This document shows positions 8,045-16,532 of a stretch of DNA of 64,000 nucleotides, in pieces. This DNA is from Exiguobacterium antarcticum DSM 14480 (lineage in GTDB: Bacteria; Bacillota; Bacilli; Exiguobacteriales; Exiguobacteriaceae). The notes beneath the pieces were generated by a model. That model did no database searches, was not told the DNA's origin, and saw only the letters and a list, made by a program, of their open reading frames with translations. The first letter of the stretch is position 1. Every line of letters starts with the position of its first letter. The stretch lies in assembly GCF_000685865.1 (NCBI RefSeq), contig NZ_JMKS01000006.1, positions 124,001-188,000 on the forward strand. The letters run 5' to 3'. The position numbers and the translations under genes were made by a program.

Positions 8045-8983
8045 TCAAATTAAGTGCAACACTTCTTCCGAGAAGACCTCGTATGCAGTTTTCCAGTTGA
8101 GACATTTCCGTGGTCTCCCATTGATCCAGGCGAGCGCTTGAGCGAGTTCAGAACGACTGACCTTTCCGAAATCCGTCCCCTTCGGGAAAAATTCACGGAG
8201 AAGACCATTGGCGTTCTCGTTACTTCCACGTTGCCAAGAAGAATACGGATCCGCAAAATACATCGGTACGCCTAACGTTTCACGAATTCGTTCATGACAG
8301 CTAAACTCTTTTCCACGATCTGTCGTCGCGGTTTGAAACGTTCCCGACGGGAAGTAGAGATGCAATGCTTTAATCGCTGACTCCATCGAGGCAGCGGACC
8401 GATCCTCCATCGGCACAGCGAGATAGAAACGGCTCTTTCGCTCGACGAACGTTGCGACACATGCCTTGGATTTCCCTCTGGCTGAGACGACAGTATCCAG
8501 CTCCCAATGTCCAAACGTTTGGCGCCCTTTGACGTCGGCTGGACGTTTACTGATTGGTAATCCGACATTGAAGCGTCCACGCGTCTCACGTGGTTTCTGA
8601 CGCTTTCCCTTTTGGCGAAGAAAACTAGAATTGGCCTCGACGAGGCCCGTATAGATCCAGCGATAAATTGTCTTGAAGGATAGTCCTTCTTCTTGGAATA
8701 AACGTCCGGCAATCTGTTCAGGCGACCATGTCTCGCGTAACTTTTCGAGGATACGAACTCCTTTTTCTAGCGTGAACTTCGTCCGTGCACCGCACTTCTT
8801 TTTGCGCTCAACATAACGCTGGTCAGCACAGGAAGCATCATAGTAAGGGTTTCGTTTTAATTCTCGTGAAATCGTAGAAGGTTGACGCCCCAGGCGTCCC
8901 GCAATCTTTCGGACGGATAAACCTAAATCGAGATACGTTTCTATTTTGACTCTTTCTGATGTGGTAAGATGAATATAGCTCAT
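8045..8983 (-). CDS. IS30-family transposase
   Basis: A 312-residue transposase with an N-terminal HTH (LTTSERVKIETYLDLGLSVR, then PSTISRELKRN) and a DDE catalytic core: GHWELDTV (first D at about 163), the second D in TATTDRGKEF, and E in the WQRGSNENANGLLR segment. The gene looks intact and near full family length. The final codons (ATT TGA) fall past the inverted repeat, so the stop codon is supplied by flanking host DNA. Confidence 0.93.
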   Translation of the reverse strand: MSYIHLTTSERVKIETYLDLGLSVRKIAGRLGRQPSTISRELKRNPYYDASCADQRYVERKKKCGARTKFTLEKGVRILEKLRETWSPEQIAGRLFQEEGLSFKTIYRWIYTGLVEANSSFLRQKGKRQKPRETRGRFNVGLPISKRPADVKGRQTFGHWELDTVVSARGKSKACVATFVERKSRFYLAVPMEDRSAASMESAIKALHLYFPSGTFQTATTDRGKEFSCHERIRETLGVPMYFADPYSSWQRGSNENANGLLREFFPKGTDFGKVSRSELAQALAWINGRPRKCLNWKTAYEVFSEEVLHLI

Positions 8984-9073
8984 AACGAATCCTCCGTTGA
9001 ATGTGGTGTGGTAACTCCATTCTACACGAGGCCGTTATGGGCTTTTTGTGTTTTCCGTCAGGTGTTGCACTTA
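8051..9073 (-). mobile_element. IS30-family insertion sequence
   Basis: An element of about 1.02 kb with one transposase gene. The terminal inverted repeats are ATTAAGTGCAACAC at 8049-8062 and its complement at 9062-9075. The termini TTAAG make the exact borders ambiguous; a 2-bp AT target duplication fits the family. It lies at the left edge of the accessory island, between the DUF4188 gene and the ISL3 element. Confidence 0.85.
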
Positions 9074-9115
9074 ATATTACAATTCGTCTTTCAAAAAAAT
9101 TTTTTATACATAATT

Positions 9116-10425
9116 GGCTCATCACCATAAGGTGTGGTTGACACATAAAATCCATCGGATTTTAAATCGAACATAGAAAAAAAGCGAAAACCCCGGTATC
9201 GTAATTGTTGTCTAGACAAACCACGATTGGAGTTTTCGCCTTGTCCCAACAGTTTATCAAATTAATTCTTCCGCTTCCAGCCCTTTTTCAAATCCAGATG
9301 TCGTCCGATGAAGAACCGCACGTATTTCCTGTCATTCCTGATACACATGAAATCCCTTGTCCGCTATGCGAAAAAAAGACCATCCTGCATTCGAAAAAGC
9401 GTCGTCGTTTTCGACACGGTCATGCGTGGGGAGTCGGTGCCTTGTGGATCGAACTGGATGTCCCACGTCAAAGATGCCTCTCTTGTGATTTGACGTTCGT
9501 ATATGACTACGGTCTCGGACTCGTCCGTACTTCTACCGAAGTGTTCCGAAAAGGCATCACAGAACGGTGCCATGGCCGGACAATTTCAGATGTTGCGCAT
9601 GAATATGAACTTCCTTATACGACTGTGGAACGGTGGTTTTATCAGTACGCTTCAGTGGATACAGTGGGACAGGCGACACACATCCTCGTCGATGAGTTCG
9701 CCACGAGAAAAGGACACCACTATGCGACGATCGTTCTTGATGCCAAGACTGGACGTCTTCTGTCTATCGTCCCGGGCCGGGACGTATCGGCGATTACGGC
9801 TGCGCTTCAAGGTGTACTGGGAGATGTTCGTTCTGTCGTCAGTGATTTTGCACCTGCGATGGCGAAGGCAACTACTCGTGTCTTCCCGAATGCAGCGCAT
9901 GTGCTGGATCGTTTTCATCTCATCCAGTTCTTTACGGATGCTCTTCGCCGCCGGCGTCGTTTTTTGAACGAGGCAAGACGCCATCATCATGTTCGTGTGA
10001 TTGATCGTGCTCTCGCTTGTCGTCCGGAAGCATTGGCTCTTGAAGATCGAGAGGTCGCCCATTCTTGTATTCTAGAAGACTCGTTTACCCGGGATCTTTA
10101 TCAAGGACTCCAACATATTCGATATGTGTTGAAAGCAACGTGCGACGGGCAGGCATGCCGAAGACTGAAAGACTGGCTGGAACGTTATCAATTTCATCCA
10201 TGCGGACCTCTTGCGAAAATCGCGAAAGCGATTCGTGGCCGTGAAGAAGCGATGCGTCAAACCATTGTATCGACACTATCGAATGGGAAAATGGAAGGGA
10301 CGAACAATAAGATTAAGCTCATTAAACGTCGTGGTTATGGCTACCGAAACCTCGAACGATTCTTTTTGAGATTGCGCCTTGAGCTTGGTCGTTAAAATAG
10401 CAACCACGTGTTATGGTGATGAGCC
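9116..10425 (+). mobile_element. ISL3-family insertion sequence
   Basis: A 1310-bp element with imperfect 25-bp terminal repeats: GGCTCATCACCATAAggTGt... at 9116-9140 and its partner at 10401-10425. It is flanked by a perfect 8-bp target duplication, ACATAATT, at 9108-9115 and 10426-10433. Eight-bp duplications are typical of ISL3. The perfect duplication suggests a recent insertion. It landed about 50 bp upstream of the PHP-ATPase gene and reads towards it. Confidence 0.95.
9241..10395 (+). CDS. ISL3-family transposase
   Basis: A 384-residue transposase with an N-terminal zinc finger (CPLCEKK ... RQRCLSC), an HTH region (TISDVAHEYELPYTTVERWF) and a DDE core: ILVDEFATRKGHHYATIVLD, then SDFAPAMAKATTRVFPNAAHVLDRFH, and the closing GKMEGTNNKIKLIKRRGYGYRN. 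It appears intact. The start is set at the TTG at 9241 because GGAG lies 8 nt upstream; an upstream TTG at 9205 has no ribosome site. Confidence 0.93.
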   Translation: MSQQFIKLILPLPALFQIQMSSDEEPHVFPVIPDTHEIPCPLCEKKTILHSKKRRRFRHGHAWGVGALWIELDVPRQRCLSCDLTFVYDYGLGLVRTSTEVFRKGITERCHGRTISDVAHEYELPYTTVERWFYQYASVDTVGQATHILVDEFATRKGHHYATIVLDAKTGRLLSIVPGRDVSAITAALQGVLGDVRSVVSDFAPAMAKATTRVFPNAAHVLDRFHLIQFFTDALRRRRRFLNEARRHHHVRVIDRALACRPEALALEDREVAHSCILEDSFTRDLYQGLQHIRYVLKATCDGQACRRLKDWLERYQFHPCGPLAKIAKAIRGREEAMRQTIVSTLSNGKMEGTNNKIKLIKRRGYGYRNLERFFLRLRLELGR

Positions 10426-10439
10426 ACATAATTCCTTTT

Positions 10440-10471
10440 TTGAGATTTAATGTATAATATTTTTTGAGGTG
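10440..10471 (+). promoter_or_regulatory. Promoter -10 and ribosome site of PHP-ATPase gene
   Basis: A consensus TATAAT at 10453-10458 and GAGGTG at 10466-10471 precede the ATG at 10478. This leaves a leader of at most about 15 nt. The -35 region would fall at about 10430-10435 (AATTCC), directly at the ISL3 target duplication, and is poor. Transcription from the ISL3 end could add to expression. Confidence 0.45.
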
Positions 10472-10477
10472 AATACA

Positions 10478-13237
10478 ATGAATCTAGATAAAGGCTTGAA
10501 GTGGTATAAAACAGATTTACATTTGCACACGGTGACTAGTCCGTGTTTTAGTGACGCTCAGTCTTCTCCGGAAGATTGGGTAAAAAGATGTTTAGAGCAA
10601 AATCTAAACTGTGTAGCAGTTACGGATCATAATAATGGTGATGGTATCGACATTATAAAAAGTGTGGCAGGAGATAGATTAGTAGTTTTTCCTGGAGTAG
10701 AAGTAACATGTGATACTTCAAAAATTCATGTTCTTGTTTTATTTGATCCAAAACACGGAAGTAGTTACGTTAACGAATTTTTAGTTAAGTTAGATATTTA
10801 TCAAGAAGATCGTGGTAAAACAACTACATCAACGAATAAAAGTATTTTTGAAGTTGCAAAAATAGCTTCAGAAAGAAATGGTGTAGTTATTCCAGCTCAT
10901 ATAGACCAGTTTGCGGGTCTAGGATCATTATCTTATGAAGCAAAAAATAATATATTGAACGATGTCAATATACAAGCAGTCCAAATAGTACATGACTTTT
11001 TGTATAAAGAAGATTTAAATGACAATTTGTTACGTAGTAAATTTGAAAATTTATACTCGTCAATAGATGATTTGGAATGGAAGAAATGGAAAGAAGTAGC
11101 TTCATTTTTTAAAGATAAGGATATAGCTAAATTAACATTTTCTGATAACCCACTTGAAGAAAAATCAGCTAAACATGGGTTAAATGGTATCGGAAAAAGA
11201 TTTACTTGGATTAAAATGGATAATGAAGTAACAATCGAAAGTTTTAAACAAGCTTTATTAATGCCCTCTGTTCGAATAATTAACGACACTGTATATCAGG
11301 AAACACAAAAATTTCATGCGGATACTTATATAGAAAAACTAGAAATACACAAAACTATATATAATAACAACCAGGTAAACACAATTCATTTTAACCCACA
11401 ATTAACAACTATTATTGGAGGAAGAGGAACCGGGAAATCCAGTATTTTAAAGCTTTTAAGAATTTGCTTAAACCTATCAGATGAAATTGAAAAATATAAA
11501 GAAATATACAAAGACCATAGCGAATTTTCTCAAAAAAATGATGGTGAATTAGGTGTATTCACGGACGAATCAAGAATAGATTTAGTAATTAACGTTGGAA
11601 AGTCTAAATTTGAAGTGAAATATTTACATGAACAAGGTAAGGAAAATTTTAGTTTGATTGTACACTATGAAAATGGTGCGCGAGAGGATTTCGATAATTC
11701 AGCAACGATTGAAATATTAAAAGATTTAAAGATAAACTTATTTTCTCAAAAACAAGTTTATGAAATTTCGAAAAAACCTAATGCGCTACGTGACTTTATT
11801 GATTCCAATCTTGAAGATGAAGAAAACAAAAGTGAAGAGATAGATATCTTGATAAATGAGTATAATGCAAATTGCTTGAACATTTTTGAAATAGAAAAAA
11901 AAATCGCTCAAAAATCTTCTTTAGAAATCAAACTTAACGAGTTAAATATAAAAAAAAGAAATTTAAATATACCTCAAGTAAAAGACTTATTAGAAAAAAA
12001 TGAAATTTACGAAACAGAAGCAAAATATATAAGAAATTATTTGCTATTTTTAGATGATAAAATTATTAACTTAGAAAAAAACGTAAATGAAGCTTTTGTT
12101 TTTAATCAATATAACTTCCAATTAACTCATAAATTAGAATTAGACAATTTGTTAGCACATTCTTCTCACGTGTTGGGAGTAGTCAACGAGTCAATTCTAA
12201 AGGAAGTAGAAAAACTAAAAAACCATTATGATATTTTAAAAGATCAATTAAACAATTCTCAATGGAGTAAAGAATATATTAACTGTAAAGAACAGCTGGA
12301 AAAACTTAAGACTAAAGAAGTAAATTTAGACCGTCTTATAGTTGAAAATCAAAATACACAGTCAGAAATAAAAAATATCGAGAAAAACCTGGAGGATATT
12401 AAAAATATTGAATTAGTGGCATCCTCATTAAAAACTAAAAATAATAGTATTTTAATTAAAATTAAATCTTTAAGGCAAGAAATGAGAAACTACAGAAACA
12501 ATTATTTAAAACGAATATTAGCTGATAATGATATGTTGAAAGTTGAAGTAAACGGCTATCGAGATAAAATTCACTTTGAAAAAATTTTTAGAGAACATAT
12601 TGGAAGATCTAATGGCTTTGATGGAGATTTAGAAAAGATAATTAATTATTGTTTTAATGGACCAGCGATTGAAAAGATTGATAAATTTTATTCGACTATT
12701 CAAGAAGAGGTTCATACGGGAGCTAACAGTTTAGGATTAGGAATAAAATTTTTAAAACATTTGAACAGTTTAAGTATTTCTAAGTTATCAATGCTAAGTA
12801 CTCTTTTGCCAGAAGATGAAATATTAATAAAATATAAAACTATGGGATCAAACTCTTACAAACCGCTCAGTAATGCTTCCGCAGGACAAAAAACATCTGC
12901 AATTCTAACACTATTGTTAAGTTCGGGTAACACCCCATTAATCTTAGATCAACCGGAAGATGATTTAGATAATTCTTTGATATATTCTTTAATTGTAGAT
13001 AGAATATTAAAATCAAAAACTAATAGACAAATTATTATAGTTACACATAATGCTAATATTCCTGTAAATGCTGATTCTGAATTGATAAATGTTATGAACT
13101 CTGAGGAATTATCTTTTAATCCTGTCGGAACTGGTAGCATTGATAATAAAGAAGTAAAAGATTCTATATGTACAATTATGGAAGGTGGAGTGGAAGCTTT
13201 TAAATACAGAGCTAGAAAATATAATATTGAGGTATGA
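10478..13237 (+). CDS. TrlF-type protein: PHP phosphoesterase fused to SMC/RecN-like ATPase
   Basis: A 919-residue two-part protein. The N-terminal PHP domain keeps the metal-binding set: H15-x-H17 (TDLHLH), D50-H51-N52 (VTDHN), E75 (PGVEVTC), H141 (PAHID) and D223 (FSDNP). PHP domains hydrolyse phosphoesters and in some proteins act as nucleases. An ABC/SMC-type ATPase follows: Walker A GGRGTGKSS at about 313-321, a long charged coiled-coil middle (about 430-720), a signature-like SNASAGQK, and Walker B LILDQPEDD at about 821-829 with the switch ...TH after IIIVTHNAN. This layout is that of proteins annotated as TrlF-family ATPases. A role in DNA repair or phage defence is an inference from architecture and from its place among insertion sequences. 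The gene is far more AT-rich than its surroundings and uses A/T-ending codons, which points to horizontal transfer. It has no partner gene on either side. An ATG at 10478 is preferred to the GTG at 10469, which lies in the ribosome site. Confidence 0.88.
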   Translation: MNLDKGLKWYKTDLHLHTVTSPCFSDAQSSPEDWVKRCLEQNLNCVAVTDHNNGDGIDIIKSVAGDRLVVFPGVEVTCDTSKIHVLVLFDPKHGSSYVNEFLVKLDIYQEDRGKTTTSTNKSIFEVAKIASERNGVVIPAHIDQFAGLGSLSYEAKNNILNDVNIQAVQIVHDFLYKEDLNDNLLRSKFENLYSSIDDLEWKKWKEVASFFKDKDIAKLTFSDNPLEEKSAKHGLNGIGKRFTWIKMDNEVTIESFKQALLMPSVRIINDTVYQETQKFHADTYIEKLEIHKTIYNNNQVNTIHFNPQLTTIIGGRGTGKSSILKLLRICLNLSDEIEKYKEIYKDHSEFSQKNDGELGVFTDESRIDLVINVGKSKFEVKYLHEQGKENFSLIVHYENGAREDFDNSATIEILKDLKINLFSQKQVYEISKKPNALRDFIDSNLEDEENKSEEIDILINEYNANCLNIFEIEKKIAQKSSLEIKLNELNIKKRNLNIPQVKDLLEKNEIYETEAKYIRNYLLFLDDKIINLEKNVNEAFVFNQYNFQLTHKLELDNLLAHSSHVLGVVNESILKEVEKLKNHYDILKDQLNNSQWSKEYINCKEQLEKLKTKEVNLDRLIVENQNTQSEIKNIEKNLEDIKNIELVASSLKTKNNSILIKIKSLRQEMRNYRNNYLKRILADNDMLKVEVNGYRDKIHFEKIFREHIGRSNGFDGDLEKIINYCFNGPAIEKIDKFYSTIQEEVHTGANSLGLGIKFLKHLNSLSISKLSMLSTLLPEDEILIKYKTMGSNSYKPLSNASAGQKTSAILTLLLSSGNTPLILDQPEDDLDNSLIYSLIVDRILKSKTNRQIIIVTHNANIPVNADSELINVMNSEELSFNPVGTGSIDNKEVKDSICTIMEGGVEAFKYRARKYNIEV

Positions 13238-13370
13238 ATTTTCTTACAAATTTTAACGCTTAATTATATGATTAGTTAGCTTAAAATATGTAGAATTCCT
13301 ATTTCTGAAAAATATATGTAATTAAATCAGTATGAAATTTAGTAGCAAAATTATTTTAAATGTAGCAAGG
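13238..13370. other. AT-rich spacer between PHP-ATPase gene and IS21
   Basis: Very AT-rich DNA like the ATPase gene itself. No open frame or clear terminator was found. It holds the left copy of the IS21 target duplication (AGCAAGG) at 13364-13370. Confidence 0.5.
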
Positions 13371-13436
13371 GTGTATTTTGCAATAGGTTTGTGCAGTGAA
13401 TTGCAGAAAAAAGTACAGAACTTTGCCAGTAAATAT

Positions 13437-14153
13437 TTAATTTCTTGATAATGCATGTGTGACACGATAACTATCGCCTGTGAAGGTCAGAATGTGCGCA
13501 TGATGAATCACACGATCAACGAGTGCTGACGTTAATCTAGGATCTGCGAAAACACGATTCCATTGACTGAATTCTAGATTCGATGTGATGATGATACTTT
13601 TCTTTTCGTACCAGTCTGTAATGAGATGGAACAGGAGCTCTGCTGACTCTTTGGATAATGGAAGATAGCCCATTTCATCCAAGACGATAAGATCCGCAGA
13701 ATCGAGGCGTGTATGGAAGCTACTCAGCTTCCCATCACGCCATGCTTTGGTGAGTTGCTCTACGAGCTCCGAAACACGAAAGAAACGTACTTCTTTTCCT
13801 TTACGACAAGCTTCCCGTCCTAAACCAATCGCAAGATGTGTCTTACCAGTGCCGGGGGCACCTGTGAGCACTACGTTTTGCTGATGATCGATGAAAGAGA
13901 GCGACATCAATTCTTCTTTCTTGAGATGACGAGGAAAGTAGATGTTGTCATGCCAGCGATAGTCTTCAAGTGATTTATTGTTGATGAATTTTGCTTTTTT
14001 TATGAGCCTCTCTGCCTTCGCTTCTTCACGAAGTCTCATCTCCATTTCAAAAAGTGTCGTGAGAAACGTCTCGGACGATTCCATCGGAATCGATTCGTAA
14101 ATTTCAGCGACGTAAGCGAGCCGAAGGGATTTGCACATCTCTTTTAGATTCAC
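13437..14153 (-). CDS. istB: IS21 helper ATPase IstB
   Basis: A 238-residue AAA+ ATPase of the IstB/DnaC family. Walker A is GAPGTGKTH (about residues 97-105) and Walker B LIVLDEMGYL; the sensor region SNLEFSQW and the arginine-containing C-terminal RLTSALVDRVIHH are typical. In IS21 transposition it regulates target choice by the IstA transposase. The start overlaps the istA stop by 4 nt. It is not DnaC: it is paired with istA and bounded by the element ends. Confidence 0.93.
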   Translation of the reverse strand: MNLKEMCKSLRLAYVAEIYESIPMESSETFLTTLFEMEMRLREEAKAERLIKKAKFINNKSLEDYRWHDNIYFPRHLKKEELMSLSFIDHQQNVVLTGAPGTGKTHLAIGLGREACRKGKEVRFFRVSELVEQLTKAWRDGKLSSFHTRLDSADLIVLDEMGYLPLSKESAELLFHLITDWYEKKSIIITSNLEFSQWNRVFADPRLTSALVDRVIHHAHILTFTGDSYRVTHALSRN

Positions 14154-15577
14154 GGCTGCACCTCACTCTGCCATGGTCGATTCAAACTGTCATACTTACT
14201 CCAGTCGACATCGTAGGGATGCTCTTCGATGTCAGAATAGGCATCGCTCTGGCTCAGTAGCTCATACAATCGTTCATCGATTTCAGTGATTGAATGCAGG
14301 ACTAATCTAGATCGTAGCCATCCCAGTCTTTCTCTCCGTATCATCAGATTCTGGATGTTCAGATACTCTCGAATTCGTCCAGGGAGGTACTCTGCGTGGC
14401 GTGAATGACCATAACTACGCGGCTTTTTGTACCATTCGTTGAGAATGCTTTCCCAAGGTAACGCCCGTTTCGTCATCATATAAGGTCGCTTTTCTTCGTA
14501 CAGGATTTCTCCGTGACGAGAAATGATTTTCATATCGTCCCATTTTAGGATTGCTCTCACTTGTCCATGTCGAGAACCAGATGGAACGAGAATCTTCGTT
14601 TGATCGATGGTCACTTCTCCATATTTGTTTACCTTCAACAGTTCCTCCTTGAACACCGGAAAGTCTTCTTCCGGCAGTCGAAGGAGATGCTTTTTCTCTT
14701 CCACAACGAGATCCTTGATACGTACTTTCTTTTCATAATGTATACGTTCCATGTCATCCCTGAGGGATGATGCGAGGCGTCTGTTCAATGATTCGAAGTC
14801 ATTCATGACGGGAGAAGGAACCAGGAAGTTGTAACGGACATATCCAACCTTGTTTTCGACGCTTCCTTTCTCATTCCCACTATACGGATTACAGCTTTGA
14901 ACTTGGAAACCATAGTGCGTTACGAATTGCTGAAAAGCGTCCGTATAAATGGCATCTTCCTTTGTTGTCCGTACTTTAGCGACGGCTGCTGGGAGATTGT
15001 CGATTCGTAATTGTTGCGGCACGCCTCCGATTTCTTCGAACAGTCTCTTCAATCCGGTCAGGAAACATTCTTGGTTCTCTGCTGGTAATGCAACCGCAGC
15101 TGTTCGATTGCTATACGGCATGGATAGGATCAAGCAATGCACATCGACCGCATGACTGTCCTTCACGACTTCCATGACGCCAAAATCTACCTGTGCTTCT
15201 CCGGGCGGGTGGGCCAACCGCTCGAATCGACTATCGTTTTCTACATCGCGACCTAGGCGCCATTCTTTGATGAATTGACAGACGGTCCGGTAGGACCCTT
15301 CAAATCCATATGTACATAATGTCTCATATAGTTTTTTATTGGTTCGTCGTTGTTTCTTTTTCATCATCGCATCTTCCTGTAGCCAGTCCTCGATCATTTC
15401 GCCCCAACGGGTGCCATACATCATGCCACGCTTTGAAGAATGACTTTCTTTTGGTAGAAAAGACTCATCGGCATATTTTTTAGCAGTTCGCCAGTTCAGG
15501 TTAAGATCTTTCGCAATCTTATTGATGGAATAGGATTTATGGTTCCTTAAAAATTTGATACAATTGATTTCAGACAT
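14150..15577 (-). CDS. istA: IS21 transposase IstA
   Basis: A 475-residue transposase. It begins with HTH segments (SEINCIKFLRNHKSYSINKIAKDLNLNWRTAKKY), then an rve/DDE core: EAQVDFGVMEVV (first D), LRIDNLPAAV (second D) and the E in NEKGSVENKVGYVR. The start at 15577 is supported by AAAGG 9 nt upstream; the longer open frame to 15718 extends into the terminal repeat. The gene appears intact. Confidence 0.92.
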   Translation of the reverse strand: MSEINCIKFLRNHKSYSINKIAKDLNLNWRTAKKYADESFLPKESHSSKRGMMYGTRWGEMIEDWLQEDAMMKKKQRRTNKKLYETLCTYGFEGSYRTVCQFIKEWRLGRDVENDSRFERLAHPPGEAQVDFGVMEVVKDSHAVDVHCLILSMPYSNRTAAVALPAENQECFLTGLKRLFEEIGGVPQQLRIDNLPAAVAKVRTTKEDAIYTDAFQQFVTHYGFQVQSCNPYSGNEKGSVENKVGYVRYNFLVPSPVMNDFESLNRRLASSLRDDMERIHYEKKVRIKDLVVEEKKHLLRLPEEDFPVFKEELLKVNKYGEVTIDQTKILVPSGSRHGQVRAILKWDDMKIISRHGEILYEEKRPYMMTKRALPWESILNEWYKKPRSYGHSRHAEYLPGRIREYLNIQNLMIRRERLGWLRSRLVLHSITEIDERLYELLSQSDAYSDIEEHPYDVDWSKYDSLNRPWQSEVQP

Positions 15578-15735
15578 TGTTAGCATTCCTTTCATCTCCT
15601 TCACGTTCTTGTTTCGCAACTTAAACGTTAGGATGAATTTGTGGGTGCTGGCAAGTCTTTTTCTTTTTTCGCAAAAGGAGTGCAGAACTGTGTACGTTTC
15701 CGTCGCACAAGTCTGCACTCCTATTTTGCATTACA

Positions 15736-15774
15736 CAGCAAGGGAGCGGATTCCAATCATCCGCTCCCTTGCTG
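15736..15774 (-). terminator. Terminator stem of the DUF1272 gene, hit by IS21
   Basis: A perfect 15-bp stem, CAGCAAGGGAGCGGA / TCCGCTCCCTTGCTG, lies just past the DUF1272 stop codon. The IS21 element joins directly at its base, and half of the target duplication is stem sequence, so the natural tail after the stem now lies on the far side of the element. Confidence 0.8.
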
Positions 15775-15780
15775 TATGTA

Positions 15781-15939
15781 TTACTGTTCTACCCGGACTA
15801 ATGTTTCTCCGCAATTTTGACAAATCGAATTCATTGTCTCGGTACACTCTTTGCAAAAGGTACAGTTGTGCGAACAGTGGTACGTTTCCTGACCTTCTTC
15901 AAATGTCTCAGCACAGCGGGTGCAATTTGTTGCCTGCAT
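15781..15939 (-). CDS. DUF1272 small zinc-ribbon protein
   Basis: A 52-residue cysteine-rich protein: C-x2-C, C-x-H-x-C-x2-C-x2-C, then C-x2-C, arranged as in DUF1272 (NCTRCAETF, SHNCTFCKEC, CQNCGETLVR). It should bind two zinc ions; function is unknown. The start at 15939 has AGGTGA 6 nt upstream. A longer frame to 16146 is open but overlaps the leader of the divergent Lrp gene and lacks a ribosome site. Confidence 0.88.
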   Translation of the reverse strand: MQATNCTRCAETFEEGQETYHCSHNCTFCKECTETMNSICQNCGETLVRVEQ

Positions 15940-16088
15940 ATCGTTCACCTCACTTATTTTTGATCTGTCTTTATTGTACGAAAGAAGAACGTGACCAGAC
16001 AGACGGTTTTCCTTGTTTTTCAGTAGCTTCACCTGAAAATGAATGGTAATTTTAAGATATGTCTTCATAATATTAGGAGGGTGAAAAA

Positions 16089-16532
16089 ATGGACGAAATT
16101 GATTATGCGATTCTCCATGCGTTACAAGCGGACGGACGGATGTCATGGACGGAACTCGGCAAAACGGTTGGTCTTTCGACGCCTGCCGTCAACGAGCGGG
16201 TTAAGAAACTGGAGGACCGCGGTGTCATCGAAGGATACCGGGCAGTCATCAATCCCGTTGCGCTTGAAAAAACCATCATGGCGATTTTGATGTTCGAAGA
16301 CACAAAATGCGACGCATTTATTGCGTTTTGCAGAGAGCATCCGGATGTCGTCGAGTGCCACCGGCTCGCCGGAACGTTTAATTTCATGGTCAAATTGTAC
16401 ACGCCGTCGGTCGAGACACTGGAAACGTTTATCGATGCCTCGATGAAGTACGGAAAACCGTCGACCTGGATTCGGTTGTCGTCACCCGTCGCGTTCAAGG
16501 CGTTTACGGTCGGGGATGGAATGCTGATATGA
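16089..16532 (+). CDS. Lrp/AsnC-family transcriptional regulator
   Basis: A 147-residue regulator with the N-terminal HTH (DEIDYAILHALQADGRMSWTELGKTVGLSTPAVNERVKKLEDRGVIEGY) and the C-terminal RAM ligand-binding domain (AILMFEDTKCDAFIAFCREHPDVVECHRLAGTFNFMVKLY). Such proteins sense amino acids or related metabolites and form octamers. AGGAGGG precedes the start. It overlaps the APH-fold kinase gene by 4 nt (ATGA), so the pair is co-expressed. It is divergent from the DUF1272 gene. Confidence 0.93.
   Translation: MDEIDYAILHALQADGRMSWTELGKTVGLSTPAVNERVKKLEDRGVIEGYRAVINPVALEKTIMAILMFEDTKCDAFIAFCREHPDVVECHRLAGTFNFMVKLYTPSVETLETFIDASMKYGKPSTWIRLSSPVAFKAFTVGDGMLI

Larger units (their letters stand above)
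13371..15736 (-). mobile_element. IS21-family insertion sequence
   Basis: An element of about 2.37 kb with istA and istB. The ends read GTGTATTTTGC at 13371 and, as complement, GTGTAATGCAAAATAGG at 15736; both contain the subterminal TAGGnnnGTGCAG block. It is flanked by a direct repeat AGCAAGG (13364-13370 and 15737-15743), extending to 8 bp (AGCAAGGG) if the border is moved by one base. It inserted at the base of the terminator stem of the DUF1272 gene. Confidence 0.85.

Noticed and set aside
9205-9240. Upstream TTG start of the ISL3 transposase
   Set aside because: The GGAG at 9229-9232 points to the TTG at 9241, and the extra residues do not match the family N terminus.
10933-11289. 118-codon open frame on the minus strand inside the PHP-ATPase gene
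   Set aside because: It is a shadow of a very AT-rich coding region on the other strand and has no ribosome site or recognisable domain.
13437-14153. DnaC-like replication helicase loader
   Set aside because: The protein is IstB: it overlaps istA and lies inside IS21 ends with a target duplication.
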